A DNA stretch of 64,000 nucleotides from Gordius sp. MW1. Its lineage: Eukaryota; Nematomorpha; Gordioida; Gordea; Gordiidae. Position 1 is the first letter of the stretch. Every line of letters starts with the position of its first letter. The notes under the pieces are model-generated. The model was not told where the DNA came from. It saw nothing but the letters and a program-made list of their open reading frames with translations, and made no database searches. Shown here piece after piece: positions 47,560 to 57,738 of the stretch. Location: assembly GCA_964036665.1 (NCBI GenBank), contig OZ038526.1:31434001-31498000 (forward strand), written 5' to 3'. The position numbers were made by a program, and so were the translations under genes.

Positions 47560-48660
47560 AATGTTTCTGATAAAGCTAAATGGGACAAGTGACGTAACAT
47601 CAGGACGCATCCGCCCTTCAAAAGAGGGATCTGACGGTTCAAGGATGTAGAGAACTTTTGCCCGTCTGAGGGCAGCTTGCTGTGTATTGATTTTTTGGTG
47701 CTTACTCTAGAGACTTCTGTTAAATTTACAATGCAGAGGGTGACGCGCTTCCTCATCTACATCTGAATTATAAAGCCGGCAGGGTTATGGAGACGTGTAC
47801 TTACAGCCCAAGCGGGGCTATGTTGAAGGCCAGGGTAAGGTTTTCTAAGAGTATTCCCGAAAACTTACTAAAGTAAACTTCAAGCCATTCATGACCGGAT
47901 TGGTCAAAAGCCATTGACCTAAGATTGCAATGCTGTTTGGCGTCGCCTGTCGAGAGAAGGTAAGTAACGGGCCGCAACACCAAACTTGCATCCAAATCTT
48001 TTTGGCCATATGATTGTGGTATATCAACTTTTAAATTTACATTCTCATTCCATAGAGATAAGGCTTGATTAACAGAGGGATTGAGTGAGAAAGGGAAAAG
48101 GTCGTTAATAGGTTGTTTAAAAGATAGGGAGGAAGAAATAAAGGCTGCCGGGGTAACCGCATTTGATGAGCGAATACCTAGACCACCGTATTTTGTGGGA
48201 AGAGTGGCTTGAAGCCAAGTATTTGTGAAAGATGTATTCAAAATAATTTGAGCTTGGATTTAAAAAAGCTTTCGTAATTATATAAAACATCTTTAAACAA
48301 AAAAGCTTGCCTGGAGCGAAAACAGAATAAAATTTTCTTATGTTGTAGTAATATTTTATAATATAGAAGAAATGATGAGATGGCAAGTATTTAAAAATGT
48401 CTAATTTGGCTTTTAAAGAGGAAAGGTTTGTCTAAAAAATTTTTAAGGCACTCAGGTCCCTCGATACCTGCGCCTAAAACATACTTATTATCTTTTTTAA
48501 TTTTGCGAAGTTAAAGAACTTTGGGTGAATAATATCCAAGTCAGAATATATTTTACTTTTTGAGGCGTGCAAAGATAAGTAGAAAGTGGGGAAAAAGCCA
48601 TGGATTAGATCTAGTGCTTGGACTTTAAAGATATCCAAGATGTACCAAATTATCAATAAT
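47560..48660 (-). pseudogene. Dead, 5'-truncated relative of the R2-like retrotransposon
   Basis: Minus-strand fragments align in order with the protein at 5135-7948: IYSDLDIIHPKFF..., then SLKAKLDIFKYLPSHHFF (intact: SYLPAHQAFF), then TWLQATLPTKYGGLGIRSS (intact: QACLPTKYGGLGLRSS), FDQSGHEWLE (intact: RSGHEWLE), HPLHCKFNRS (intact: HGLHCKFNKA) and GRMRPDV (intact: RPDG). Several frameshifts and stops. The RT catalytic half is missing, because the relic stops at about 48660, where the DAPIT-like gene begins on the other strand. Confidence 0.85.
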
Positions 48661-48674
48661 TAAAGAAACCAATA

Positions 48675-48903
48675 ATGGCAGGCGGTGGCTTAGTTGATGA
48701 CCCAAGTTTAAAGGGATTGCAACGCTATTTCAACACAATTACCCAACGTGGCAGACAAAATGTATTTAATTTTTGATCATCATTTATCAGTTAATTAGAT
48801 GGCATATGCATCTATTGTTGGCTGGTCTGCTTTATTTATATACATATTTAGTGGAAAAAAGAAGAAATCTATTGAACATAAAGTTCCAGATAACCGCCAT
48901 TAA
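48675..48903 (+). CDS. ATP5MK: DAPIT/USMG5-like small subunit of mitochondrial ATP synthase
   Basis: Two exons, 48675-48761 and 48799-48903, separated by a 37-nt GT-AG intron, encode 63 aa. The protein has LKGLQRYFNTITQRGRQN before a single hydrophobic helix (ASIVGWSALFIYIF) and a lysine-rich tail (SGKKKKS). This matches the order in vertebrate DAPIT (ATP5MK, 58 aa): a KKYFN...TGR-type motif, one membrane span, then a basic KxKK tail. DAPIT sits in the inner membrane part of ATP synthase and supports dimer formation. Identification rests on remembered family features in a very short protein, so a different one-helix protein is possible. AATAAA sites follow at about 48972 and 49011. The 5' flank is the dead retrotransposon at 47560-48660, only about 15 bp away. 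Confidence 0.75.
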
Positions 48904-51578
48904 TGTGTATTTTGAAGTTTGACGTGCTTAGCCATATTAGGGCTTTTATTACTACCCTTTTTGATTCAAGTTAATAAATTCAAAATAATGAATTTTGTGG
49001 TGCCTCTATACAATAAAATTCTATCCATTTTTATTGTTTGATGTCCTTATTTTGGTTTGATAAATAAAATCATTATCCTTTTAAGCTACATTAACTTGCT
49101 AACAAATCATACCATAAAGAAATTATAATTGTAAAATTGATTTTAATCATTTTATGATAAATTTTATTATGGTTACATTCTCACTAACTTTTTCTTTATG
49201 AGAAATTACTATTAATTGCTATGCAATTTATGGGTTTATATTATAGTGCTTTTTAGTAATTTCATTTTATTTCTTCCAAATTTATTTGTGGCAGTATGAA
49301 CCTTTATTTCTGTAATGTATATTTTATAATTATTTTCACATTATTTTATCTAATATCTGTTTAATTAGAGTTAAACTCTTCATTTAAACAAGGTAAGATA
49401 TAAAACTTATCTAATTTTTTACTTACAGTTTGTATCTTAAGTACCTATAATAAATTGATTATAATCTTCTTAAATTATAGTATTGTTATAGCTAAATTTT
49501 ACACTCTTGTTATGTATATATGTTGTTCGTTGAAAAGATTGGAATTGTTTATATTTGTTGCATGGCCTATTTCATAATTTAAGCAAACATTTTCCACAAA
49601 TTATAAGATGAAAATTCATTCCAATCCTCAGAATAATTTATTTTTGAACTTAGGCAAAATATAGTTAACAGAGATTTATATACCTATTTTATCATATTTC
49701 CTAAATATATAATTGCTGCATTTCTTAATTTTAATTAAATATGTTATCTTGTAAATTATTAAAGGAATTTTGTTTATTTTCTACCTATCTTTAACCGTTC
49801 AAATATCTTTATATATTATGTCAGACTCACATTAAATAAATCCAATTAATTTTATAATGAATTTACTTAGAAATTTTCTTGTTTTATCAAATTCTTCTCT
49901 TTTAAATCACCCACTAATGTTTTATTTTCAAAGTCTCATTTAAATTTGGTTCGATCCACATGTTGGTTTTTTAAGATATTAATATCACATAATCCCATAA
50001 ATAAACTCAAAATTACACAGGTCTACAAAAAAAAATATTCCGCAATCTGACCAATAATTCTGAATAATTTTGCGCTGAAAAATAACATTTAGTTTTTTTC
50101 TATTACCAGCTTAAGATATATGAGTTTGAAAGTGCCAAAAATACCCTTTTTAAGGCTAAATTGCCATGGTATTTTTAATATTAAGCGAAAAATAGTAATA
50201 TATTCATGTAGATTAAAGTTTCATCTATAGGTCCATTCTTTTATTTATTTATATCACCCTTATACTCAAATTTATACGCGCTTGCGTAAACCCCTTCTCC
50301 TTATCAAAATTCGTCCCACTATGTCTGGAAAAAGGAGTTCATTAGAGTTTTTACTACACACGCGCTGTTTACTAACACATGTATCTCTCCCTTTACCTAC
50401 TCTCCTCTCTTTCTCCTCCACTCCCGCCCCCTTCATGTGTGCTTGGATAGATATGGAGGCGGGAGTGGAAGAGATGGAGAAAGGGATTTTATTAAAAATA
50501 TTAAATTAGTGTTAAAAAATCCAAATGGCAAATTTGTATATATTCTGAAAAGCTTTAATACACGAACTTTTTAAAGATTTAGCGGGACACGACATCTCAT
50601 TGACAATACAAAGATATGAATTAATTCATAAATATATAACATTTTCTATGGAAAGTGCAGACTAAAAAAATTATAAATAAATTTGAAGTATATGTAGTAT
50701 TATTTACTAGAATTTAATTGTTTTAGCAAATTATAACATTTTAATTACTGTGTTTTTCAAATATTAACATATTAAGGCAAACGTTTAAGTCCATTGATAT
50801 TACCAATCAATTATAGCCCATAGTGTTTTGCATGTTTATTATAGCCTTATAAACCACATGGTGCAAGTGACTTTTAATAATATTATTATTTACAGAATTG
50901 ATAACTAGATGCACATATTAAAGCGTTGTAAAAACAACAGTAAAAGCAGCATTATAGGATTAAGAACATAAGGTTTTAAATTAAAGTGCACGTATTTAAA
51001 TTTATGGCAAAAATTATAAAATTTATTTTTCAAATAATTAACTTCCAATTCTAACTAACTTTGCCATTAAATATTATTTATCGAATACAGTATAGGTTCC
51101 TGTATTTATTTTATATTGCACAATTATAGTAAATTTAAATGCACCTGCCAATCCTGCTTATAATGTAAAATGTAATGCATATGACAAAACTATGTATTAA
51201 GATAATGTCTTATTAAAATTCAAAAATGTGGGAGGTATACTATTAGTTGAAAGCATAAAAACTTTTAGAAAACTTATGATTTAGATTTCTTTTAAGGTGT
51301 CATTAAATACTCTATTGCACTTTTAAAATCGTTAGGCGGGTGCCTAAAAATCTCGAGCCACCTTAGCTTAACTTGTTTAATTATTTTAACTGATTGACCA
51401 CCAATTTATAATTACCGCATTATGCAGGATGAGTAACTGCGAAATTCAAATATGCTTTAGTAATATTTACTATTCTATCAGAACTCATTCTAAGCCTACG
51501 ATTTTGTAATATTTAATAATGCAATGGATACAAATATGTGGTTAAGATATTATAAAATTATTAACATACACTAAGGGT
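48904..51578. other. Spacer, no gene seen; one strong hairpin
   Basis: AT-rich throughout. The only structure noticed is an inverted repeat near 50400-50480: CCACTCCCGCC at 50418-50428 pairs with GGCGGGAGTGG at 50458-50468, and flanking CTTTCTCC/GGAGAAAG can extend the stem. The open frame at 50282-50509 spans this hairpin and has no other support. Confidence 0.5.
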
Positions 51579-51747
51579 CATGGGCGTTTCCAAGTTTTGA
51601 ATTAGGGGGGGGGGCAAAACGCTTAAAAGTTCATTTAAAGCGGGGCAAAACATAATTTTTTTTTAATTTTTAAATGTTTTTGCATTAAAATTTTTTTTCC
51701 AGTAAATTAGGGGAGGGCAGCCGCCCCCCCCCCTGCGTACGCCCATG
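51579..51747. mobile_element. GGGCGTAGCC-family hAT MITE, second subfamily
   Basis: Starts CATGGGCGTTTCCAAG and ends GCGTACGCCCATG. Flanks CTAAGGGT and CTAAGGTC are the same apart from one shifted base. Confidence 0.88.
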
Positions 51748-51915
51748 CTAAGGTCAACCATACTTAGATTAATGATTGCCAAATTTTAATATTCTTGCAA
51801 AAATATATAATATTTACTAGACTTTATCAAATATATTCCATACATATTGATTTACACTTAATACCTTAAATGTAAATGATGCAAATTAAATAACACAATA
51901 ATTTACTAAATCTAA

Positions 51916-52065
51916 CGATCAATAAAAAGTCGAGATCTCGCTGAAAAAACTCGTATCGTCTCGTCCCGACATCAAAATTCTCGTCTCGATCACGACTCCA
52001 TTTTTTAATTTCTCGTCTCGTCTCGAACCGAGACGAGACCGATATTTTTCTCGGTTTTTCCGCAT
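51916..52065. repeat. CTCGTCTCG-rich repeat
   Basis: Dense TCTCGTCTCG/CGAGACGAG repeats (CTCGTATCGTCTCGTCCCGA... and CGAACCGAGACGAGACCG) without a coding frame. Probably another non-autonomous DNA transposon; ends not resolved. Confidence 0.5.
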
Positions 52066-52070
52066 CATCA

Positions 52071-52195
52071 GGTAAACTGATCATTTTTTGAAATTTTAGG
52101 CATAGTTATATTAAATTTCAATAAATTTTTGGATTTAGAGAGGGGCAGATGCCCTCACTACCTCCCCCCCCTCCCCCCCCCCGGCTGCGCCCATG
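52071..52195. mobile_element. GGGCGTAGCC-family hAT MITE, left half missing
   Basis: Begins inside the family sequence (ACTGATCATTTTTTGAAATT) and ends CCGGCTGCGCCCATG. It directly abuts the CTCGTCTCG-rich repeat. Confidence 0.78.
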
Positions 52196-52513
52196 CTGCC
52201 ATCATGGCCTTCACTGCAATCGTGACAAAGCCAGTATTCTCGCCATGCCGCGGTTAACAAATTTATGCATTATTATTTCACCAATGCTGGTTTCTTTTCC
52301 ATTCTCGAATCCACACTTAAATTAAAACATTAAATGTTCGCGATTTTCCCTCGTTTTTAAGGTTGGTGTTTAACCTGACCAATTAAATATCAAATAAATT
52401 AAAATAGGTAAAAATAAGTTTCTATTGAAAAAAAATATATCTAAATAGTTAAGATGACGAACAAACAGCTGCACTCGTGAATTAAAAAAAACTCCTACTC
52501 AATCAACTACTGG

Positions 52514-52687
52514 CATGGGCGTAGCCAGGGGGGGGGGCAGCTGCCCTCCCCTAGATGGCGAAAAAAAAATTTCAATTTAAAAACCCTTAAAATTAAAAAA
52601 AAATTACGTTTTGCCCCCCCCCCTAATTGAACTTTTAAACGTTTTAGCCCCCCCCCCCACCTAATCCAAAACCTGGCTACGCCCATG
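52514..52687. mobile_element. GGGCGTAGCC-family hAT MITE, second subfamily
   Basis: Starts CATGGGCGTAGCCAGG and ends CTGGCTACGCCCATG. Flanks ACTACTGG and ACTAATGG agree at 7 of 8. Inserted in the opposite orientation to 51579-51747. Confidence 0.93.
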
Positions 52688-53523
52688 ACTAATGGTACCA
52701 AAAACTGTAAGATACTCAGATATTTTAAAGGTATAAAATCTGAAATCATATAACGTTTATAAACATCACAGATGGCTTTCTGCTCATGTTAATTTATAGC
52801 CCATTTTTGGCGAGATAAAAAGTTTTTATTGAGGAATTTTAGAGCTTAGGGAATATACCCACTCTTATTAAATCAATCTCTTACTACTTAAAATTAAGCT
52901 TTTTAAAATTCAATTTTATTCCACCAAGAACCTCATCCAAACGCCATTTTTTATTCTGTAACTATTGCCATATCTGTTAAGATTTAGACGTTTCCCTTCT
53001 GTCCTCACCCCCCCCCCTAACTGAGACCAGCTAAGTCAATGATGTTGAGCGCGAATAACTTCAGGGTTGGACATGCGGGTGCTAATTCCGCCAACAATGT
53101 ATATCCATTATAGTAGTAAAACATGTTTGAAATTACCACAACCCCATTTATATGAAAATACTTGCCATCAAAAAAATCAACCTGGATATGTGCTTTTCGT
53201 TTTTTCCTATAAATCAAGTTTCCGAAATAATTGGGTTCTAAGCGGAAATAGTCGTTTTTGCACATGGACTTAAAAAGGTACGAATTTAAGTAAATTTTGA
53301 AAAAGAAATTGCACAAAGGTATAGTAATTATAAAGTTTAACAAAAGCTATGATTTTTTTTAAATCACAAGTGATTCCTCCCCACTGATCTAAAGTTTAAA
53401 TTTGGCCCACCCGTAAGAAAAAAATGGTAGATGCGCCACAGGATATTACAATTATAATTTGAAACCGCCAATTCTCGGTATAGCTATCACCTGAAAATTT
53501 TTTTATGATAAGGTGATCATAAC

Positions 53524-53767
53524 GAATCGGGGTCAAAGTAGCAGAATGATGAAAAAGTAGCAGAAAAAGTCGAAAAAATGAACCCAACCCTAACCCTAAA
53601 GTACTGCATAATTATAATTCTAACCCTAAAGTACTGCATAATTATAACCCTAGCCCTAAAGTACTGCATAATTATAGGTTGAAACTTAAATTCTATGTTA
53701 AATCCTGATCAATCTTGATCTTCTGACCAATTTGGCTGCTTTTTTTCTGCTACTTTGACCCGGTCCC
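53524..53767. mobile_element. Small MITE with CCCTAA-containing tandem repeats, upstream of AUH
   Basis: 244 bp flanked by a perfect 8-bp duplication ATCATAAC (53516-53523 and 53768-53775). Inverted ends share CGGGTCAAAGTAGCAG. Inside are three 30-bp units (CCCTAAAGTACTGCATAATT core at 53594, 53624 and 53654). The element ends 19 bp before the AUH start codon. The 8-bp duplication suggests hAT, but the family is otherwise unplaced. Confidence 0.88.
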
Positions 53768-53786
53768 ATCATAACTCATCTATCAT

Positions 53787-56366
53787 ATGACTTTTTTAAA
53801 ATTAAAAACCCTTCAAATTTTGAAACACGTTCATTACGATGCCTCCTCAAAAGTATGTGCATTAGACAAGACAAAAGGTTATAATGGTAAATAAAAGTAA
53901 TTATTACCAATTATATTTGAGGAATATACGAGATAGCATTGAATCGCTTAAATGCTAAGAATGCTATTAATATAGAAATGATTAATCAGGTACCTACTTA
54001 AATCTGAATCATATAGCTTTTTGTGAGCTTTTAGATTATTTTAAGCAAATTAATCAATTAAGTGATGCAAGTGTACTTATAATTAGAAGTAAAGTTTCTA
54101 ATGTATTTTGTTCAGGTACATTAATATAATTTTCAAATTATATTGTAGAATAATTGTAAAAGAATTTTAGTTGCAATTGATAATTTGTTATAGGGGCTGA
54201 CTTGAAAGAACGTTCAATGATGCCAGTGGACCAGGTTGGTCCACATGTAACAAAATTAAGAAATCTTTTTCAAACCTTATACAATATACCTATTCCAACT
54301 ATAGCAGCTATGGATGGAATAGCATTTGGAGGTGGCTTAGAATTGTGTTTAGCTTGTGATATCAGAATTGCAAGTACATAGTTGTAATCAAATCTATATT
54401 TTATAGGTCCTTTTGCAAAAATGGGTTTAGTTGAGAGTACCTTAGGAATAATCCCAGGGGCAGGTTTAAATTATATTATTTAAAGGTTTATATGTTTTTG
54501 TTAAATTCTAATATATGCCAAAAAACAAATGTATTTTAAACATTAAATTTTAAAATGACAATTTTTTTAATTATATTTAAGGGGGTACACAAAGACTTCC
54601 ACGTTTGATAGGAATAAGTAAAGCTAAAGAATTGATTTTTACTGGAGCAATTTTGGATGCTCATATGGCACTCCAAATTGGTTTAGTCAATGATATAGCA
54701 CCTATTAATAAGGGGAAAGAACAAAGTATGCTTTCAACAGAAAAAGATCCCATCTCACAATTTCCTGCTTATAATTATGCTATTAATTTGGCCAAGTCTT
54801 TAATGGAACGATGTGTAAGTGTTCTCATACAAGAGTTTTTGAAATTTTTAGCTTTTTGATATTTCTATTGCCATACATAATTTATGCAATAAAAATATTC
54901 AAACAAAAAATATTACTAATGTTTATTAATTAGTGTTTTGTTAATAAAGATAAGATTGGAGATATTAAGTATACACTGTATGATTTGAGGCTTATAATAT
55001 TTCAAGCTTAATGCCTGATCTTTGAAAAAAATTTACTCTCCTTACTTAATTCATCTAAGTAATTTTCAATATTTTGTTTACTAATATAATTCTCCACACC
55101 TCTGATACAAATTTCTGATATCTCTCATTTATAGGTTGAAGTTTCACTTAAACCATAAAATTTTATTTATTAACCCATCGTCACTTAGTAAAATATTTAT
55201 AAATTAAACAAATGTTTGTTACCAAAAATGTAAATTCTAAGCAGTTTATTTTCTTGTTAATAAAAAATTCAATTATTGCAAATATATTTGTTGGACAATT
55301 TTAGGCTCCCCTTAGTTTGAGATATGCCAAGAAAGCTATCAATGAAGGCATGGAAGTATTTAATATTTTATTAAAATATATCTTTATAAAATGTATATAT
55401 GCATTTTGATTATAATTTTAAATTACTTTCTATAATTGATTTAATTTACTTCCATTTAATCTATCTTTAGTATTAAATGTAAAAACTTATACTGCTCAAA
55501 AGATGAAATTTAGACTTGAATATCTAGTAATCGTTTTTTAACATTGAATCATGCTAGTTCGGGTTAAAATCTATAATTATTTAAGAAAAAAAGCGATAAC
55601 CTAATATACCCAATGCAAATAGATAGGGTAACGGACGACGGACGACGGACACCAAAAAACGATCCCATAAATTGCATAGCAATTAATAAAGATATATTTG
55701 GGTTAATTTACTGATTCGTAACAATAACAAGTATATATCTTTAACGTGGGCATAGCCCAGGGAGGGGCGGCTGCTCCCCTCTAAATTTAAAATTTTCAAA
55801 AAACGATCCTTTTGCTCTCCTCTAAATCATTATTGCCGCCTCCCTCTAAATCCAATGTTGGCTACGCCCATGGACTTTAACAGTAAATTAAATATTATAT
55901 AAGCTTGTTGTCTCTGCAAATGTGCTGTAGAAGTGACAAATATACAGTTTTTGTGTTAATTTTTAGAAATAAAGTAGGTCACTTTTTTCACTTTTTATAG
56001 TTTATGTATGTTTGACGTATTAATTTTTGTTGTGCTATCTCATTAATCGCAACGCAATGGTATTACATAATAAATTCTATCATTTACAGACGGATCTGCT
56101 CTCGGGACTTAAGATTGAGGAGGCTGTATACAATAAGGTATTCTGAATTATCATCTATTTCCTTCTTACTATTCACATTTGGGATATTTTCAGGCTCTAT
56201 CAGAGTATCAAATTTTATTTGGATTTTATCATTCAATATTTTAAGTTTTGATATGGTATTTAGTATAAAATAATTACTTTATTTTTAGATTATATATACG
56301 GCAGATCGAGACGAGGGTTTGAAGGCATTTATGGAAAAACGTCAACCTAAATATTGTGGCTTTTAA
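53787..56366 (+). CDS. AUH: AUH-type methylglutaconyl-CoA hydratase (enoyl-CoA hydratase family, mitochondrial)
   Basis: Nine exons with continuous phases: 53787-53886, 53922-53989, 54028-54115, 54194-54373, 54407-54463, 54582-54814, 55305-55355, 56090-56137, 56289-56366. Total 301 codons (300 aa; human AUH 339). Exon 1 starts [17 protein letters not shown], a basic, hydrophobic stretch fit for a short mitochondrial presequence. The crotonase core follows: [43 protein letters not shown] with the first catalytic-position Glu, and [20 protein letters not shown] with the second. The C-terminus has [17 protein letters not shown] and ends [12 protein letters not shown]. The GADLKER and IEEA motifs fit AUH better than generic crotonase; AUH hydrates 3-methylglutaconyl-CoA in leucine breakdown and binds AU-rich RNA. 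Introns of 35, 38 and 33 nt are very short. Intron 7 carries a MITE and another repeat. Confidence 0.95.
55745..55872. mobile_element. GGGCGTAGCC-family hAT MITE (AUH intron 7)
   Basis: Left GTGGGCATAGCCCAGGG, right GGCTACGCCCATGG, with the GGGCGGCTGCTCCCC block. Short, lacking part of the interior. A GCTATGCAATTTATGGGCTC-family fragment precedes it at 55626-55690. Confidence 0.8.
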
Positions 56367-56596
56367 TTTGGCAACTCCTAAACATTTGAAAATTTTTGTT
56401 TTTTTTTATGAATAAAAATTAAATTTAATTTTGATATGGTGCTTGTCTATGTAATAATATATATAAATTTTATTTACTTTTATCTATACTTTTAGATATT
56501 AGGACAGACAGTCATGGCCAAAAAAATTTTCTGTAAATGCTGCATTTTTTAAAAGGATTTAATTTACCAATTGATGAGTTTCTTTATAATTGTGAT

Positions 56597-57730
56597 TAGA
56601 GATCTACACGGGCAGGCCCGGCCCGCGGGCGGGTACGGATGGGCTTTGTACCATATAAATTTTAACGGGCTGGGCCCTGACGGGCTTAACAATTAATGAA
56701 ACGGGCTCGGGCGGGCCTGAGAATTTTTTAAAGGGCTTGAACGGGCCAGAGATCATATAAACGGTCATGAAATAATTGCTTAATTTTTTTAAAATCTAAT
56801 TTTTGTATATCCTGAAGCATTCATTCCTTTTTCAAGCGCTAAATTTGACTTTAAAACATTTTTATTCTACTTGTTACGTTTACATGATTTAAGATTATAG
56901 CTACGTATATCCTTTTATAAGTAAGTTCACTTACTTAGTCACAACAATGCACCAAAATTTTTGTGTTTAATTTTATCACAAATTTTACTGGTATATTTGT
57001 TATTAGGGTCATATAATTTAATAAATATTTTTGCTTAGGTTTAGTAACTTATATAAATTAATTAATCAATTAATTTATATTGTTTATTGAAATTTTATTC
57101 TCATGTAATTTTATTGGAGTACATATGCTTAGCCGACCGCCCCCCCCCCCTCAAATGACTTAAAAAAATTTTTTCATTGCAAAAACCCTTACAAATTAAA
57201 AGAATGAATCTTTGCCCCTCCCTAATTGAACTTCTAATCGTTTCGCCCCCCCCCCCAACCTGTCTACGCCCATGTTAAAGTATTTTAAATGGTATACTGA
57301 TTTCGAACTTCTAAGGTGTATTAACTTTAATTAATCAAATAAAATTTAATTGTTTAAAGTGGAGTATTCTCATGTAATTTTTTTACTTTAATGATGGTAC
57401 TAATTAAAATTTTTTAGATGTATTAACGGTAGAGATAACGGATGATTTATTATTTTTACATGATAATTATTGATGTTTTTTATAAATATGTCAAAAATAT
57501 AATAAAATTTTGATAAATTGTGCCGGGCGCGGAGTTCTTTTAAAAAAATTTGAACGGGCTTGCGCGGGACTGACAATTTACGGACGGGCTCAGACGGGCC
57601 TAAAAAATTTACGGACGGGCTCGGGCGGGCCTGAAGTGGTGAAAACAAATTCTGGGCGGGCTCGGACGGGCCTGGAAGTTTTAAAAACGGTTATGGGCGG
57701 ACTCTAAAAACGGCCCGTTGCAGATCTCTA
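56597..57730. mobile_element. Non-autonomous hAT element, 1.13 kb, GGGC-rich ends
   Basis: Perfect 8-bp duplication ATTGTGAT (56589-56596 and 57731-57738). Ends TAGAGATCTACACGGGC and, reversed, TAGAGATCTGCAACGGGC. Subterminal zones hold repeated GGGCGGGCC/ACGGGCTCGG motifs. No transposase is encoded; the open frames at its right end are repeat artefacts. A GGGCGTAGCC MITE (57122-57274) sits inside it. Confidence 0.95.
57122..57274. mobile_element. GGGCGTAGCC-family hAT MITE nested in a larger hAT element
   Basis: Starts CATATGCTTAGCCGACC and ends TGTCTACGCCCATG. Interior TAATTGAACTTCTAATCGTTT marks the second subfamily, in reverse orientation. Lies wholly within 56597-57730, so it is younger than that insertion. 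Confidence 0.8.
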
Positions 57731-57738
57731 ATTGTGAT

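Noticed and set aside
53590-53680. CCCTAACCCTAA telomere-like motifs
   Set aside because: They are part of three 30-bp units inside a small MITE, not a telomeric array.
57400-57707. Two open frames of 65 and 82 aa on opposite strands
   Set aside because: They are translations of the GGGCGGGCC subterminal repeats of the hAT element at 56597-57730.
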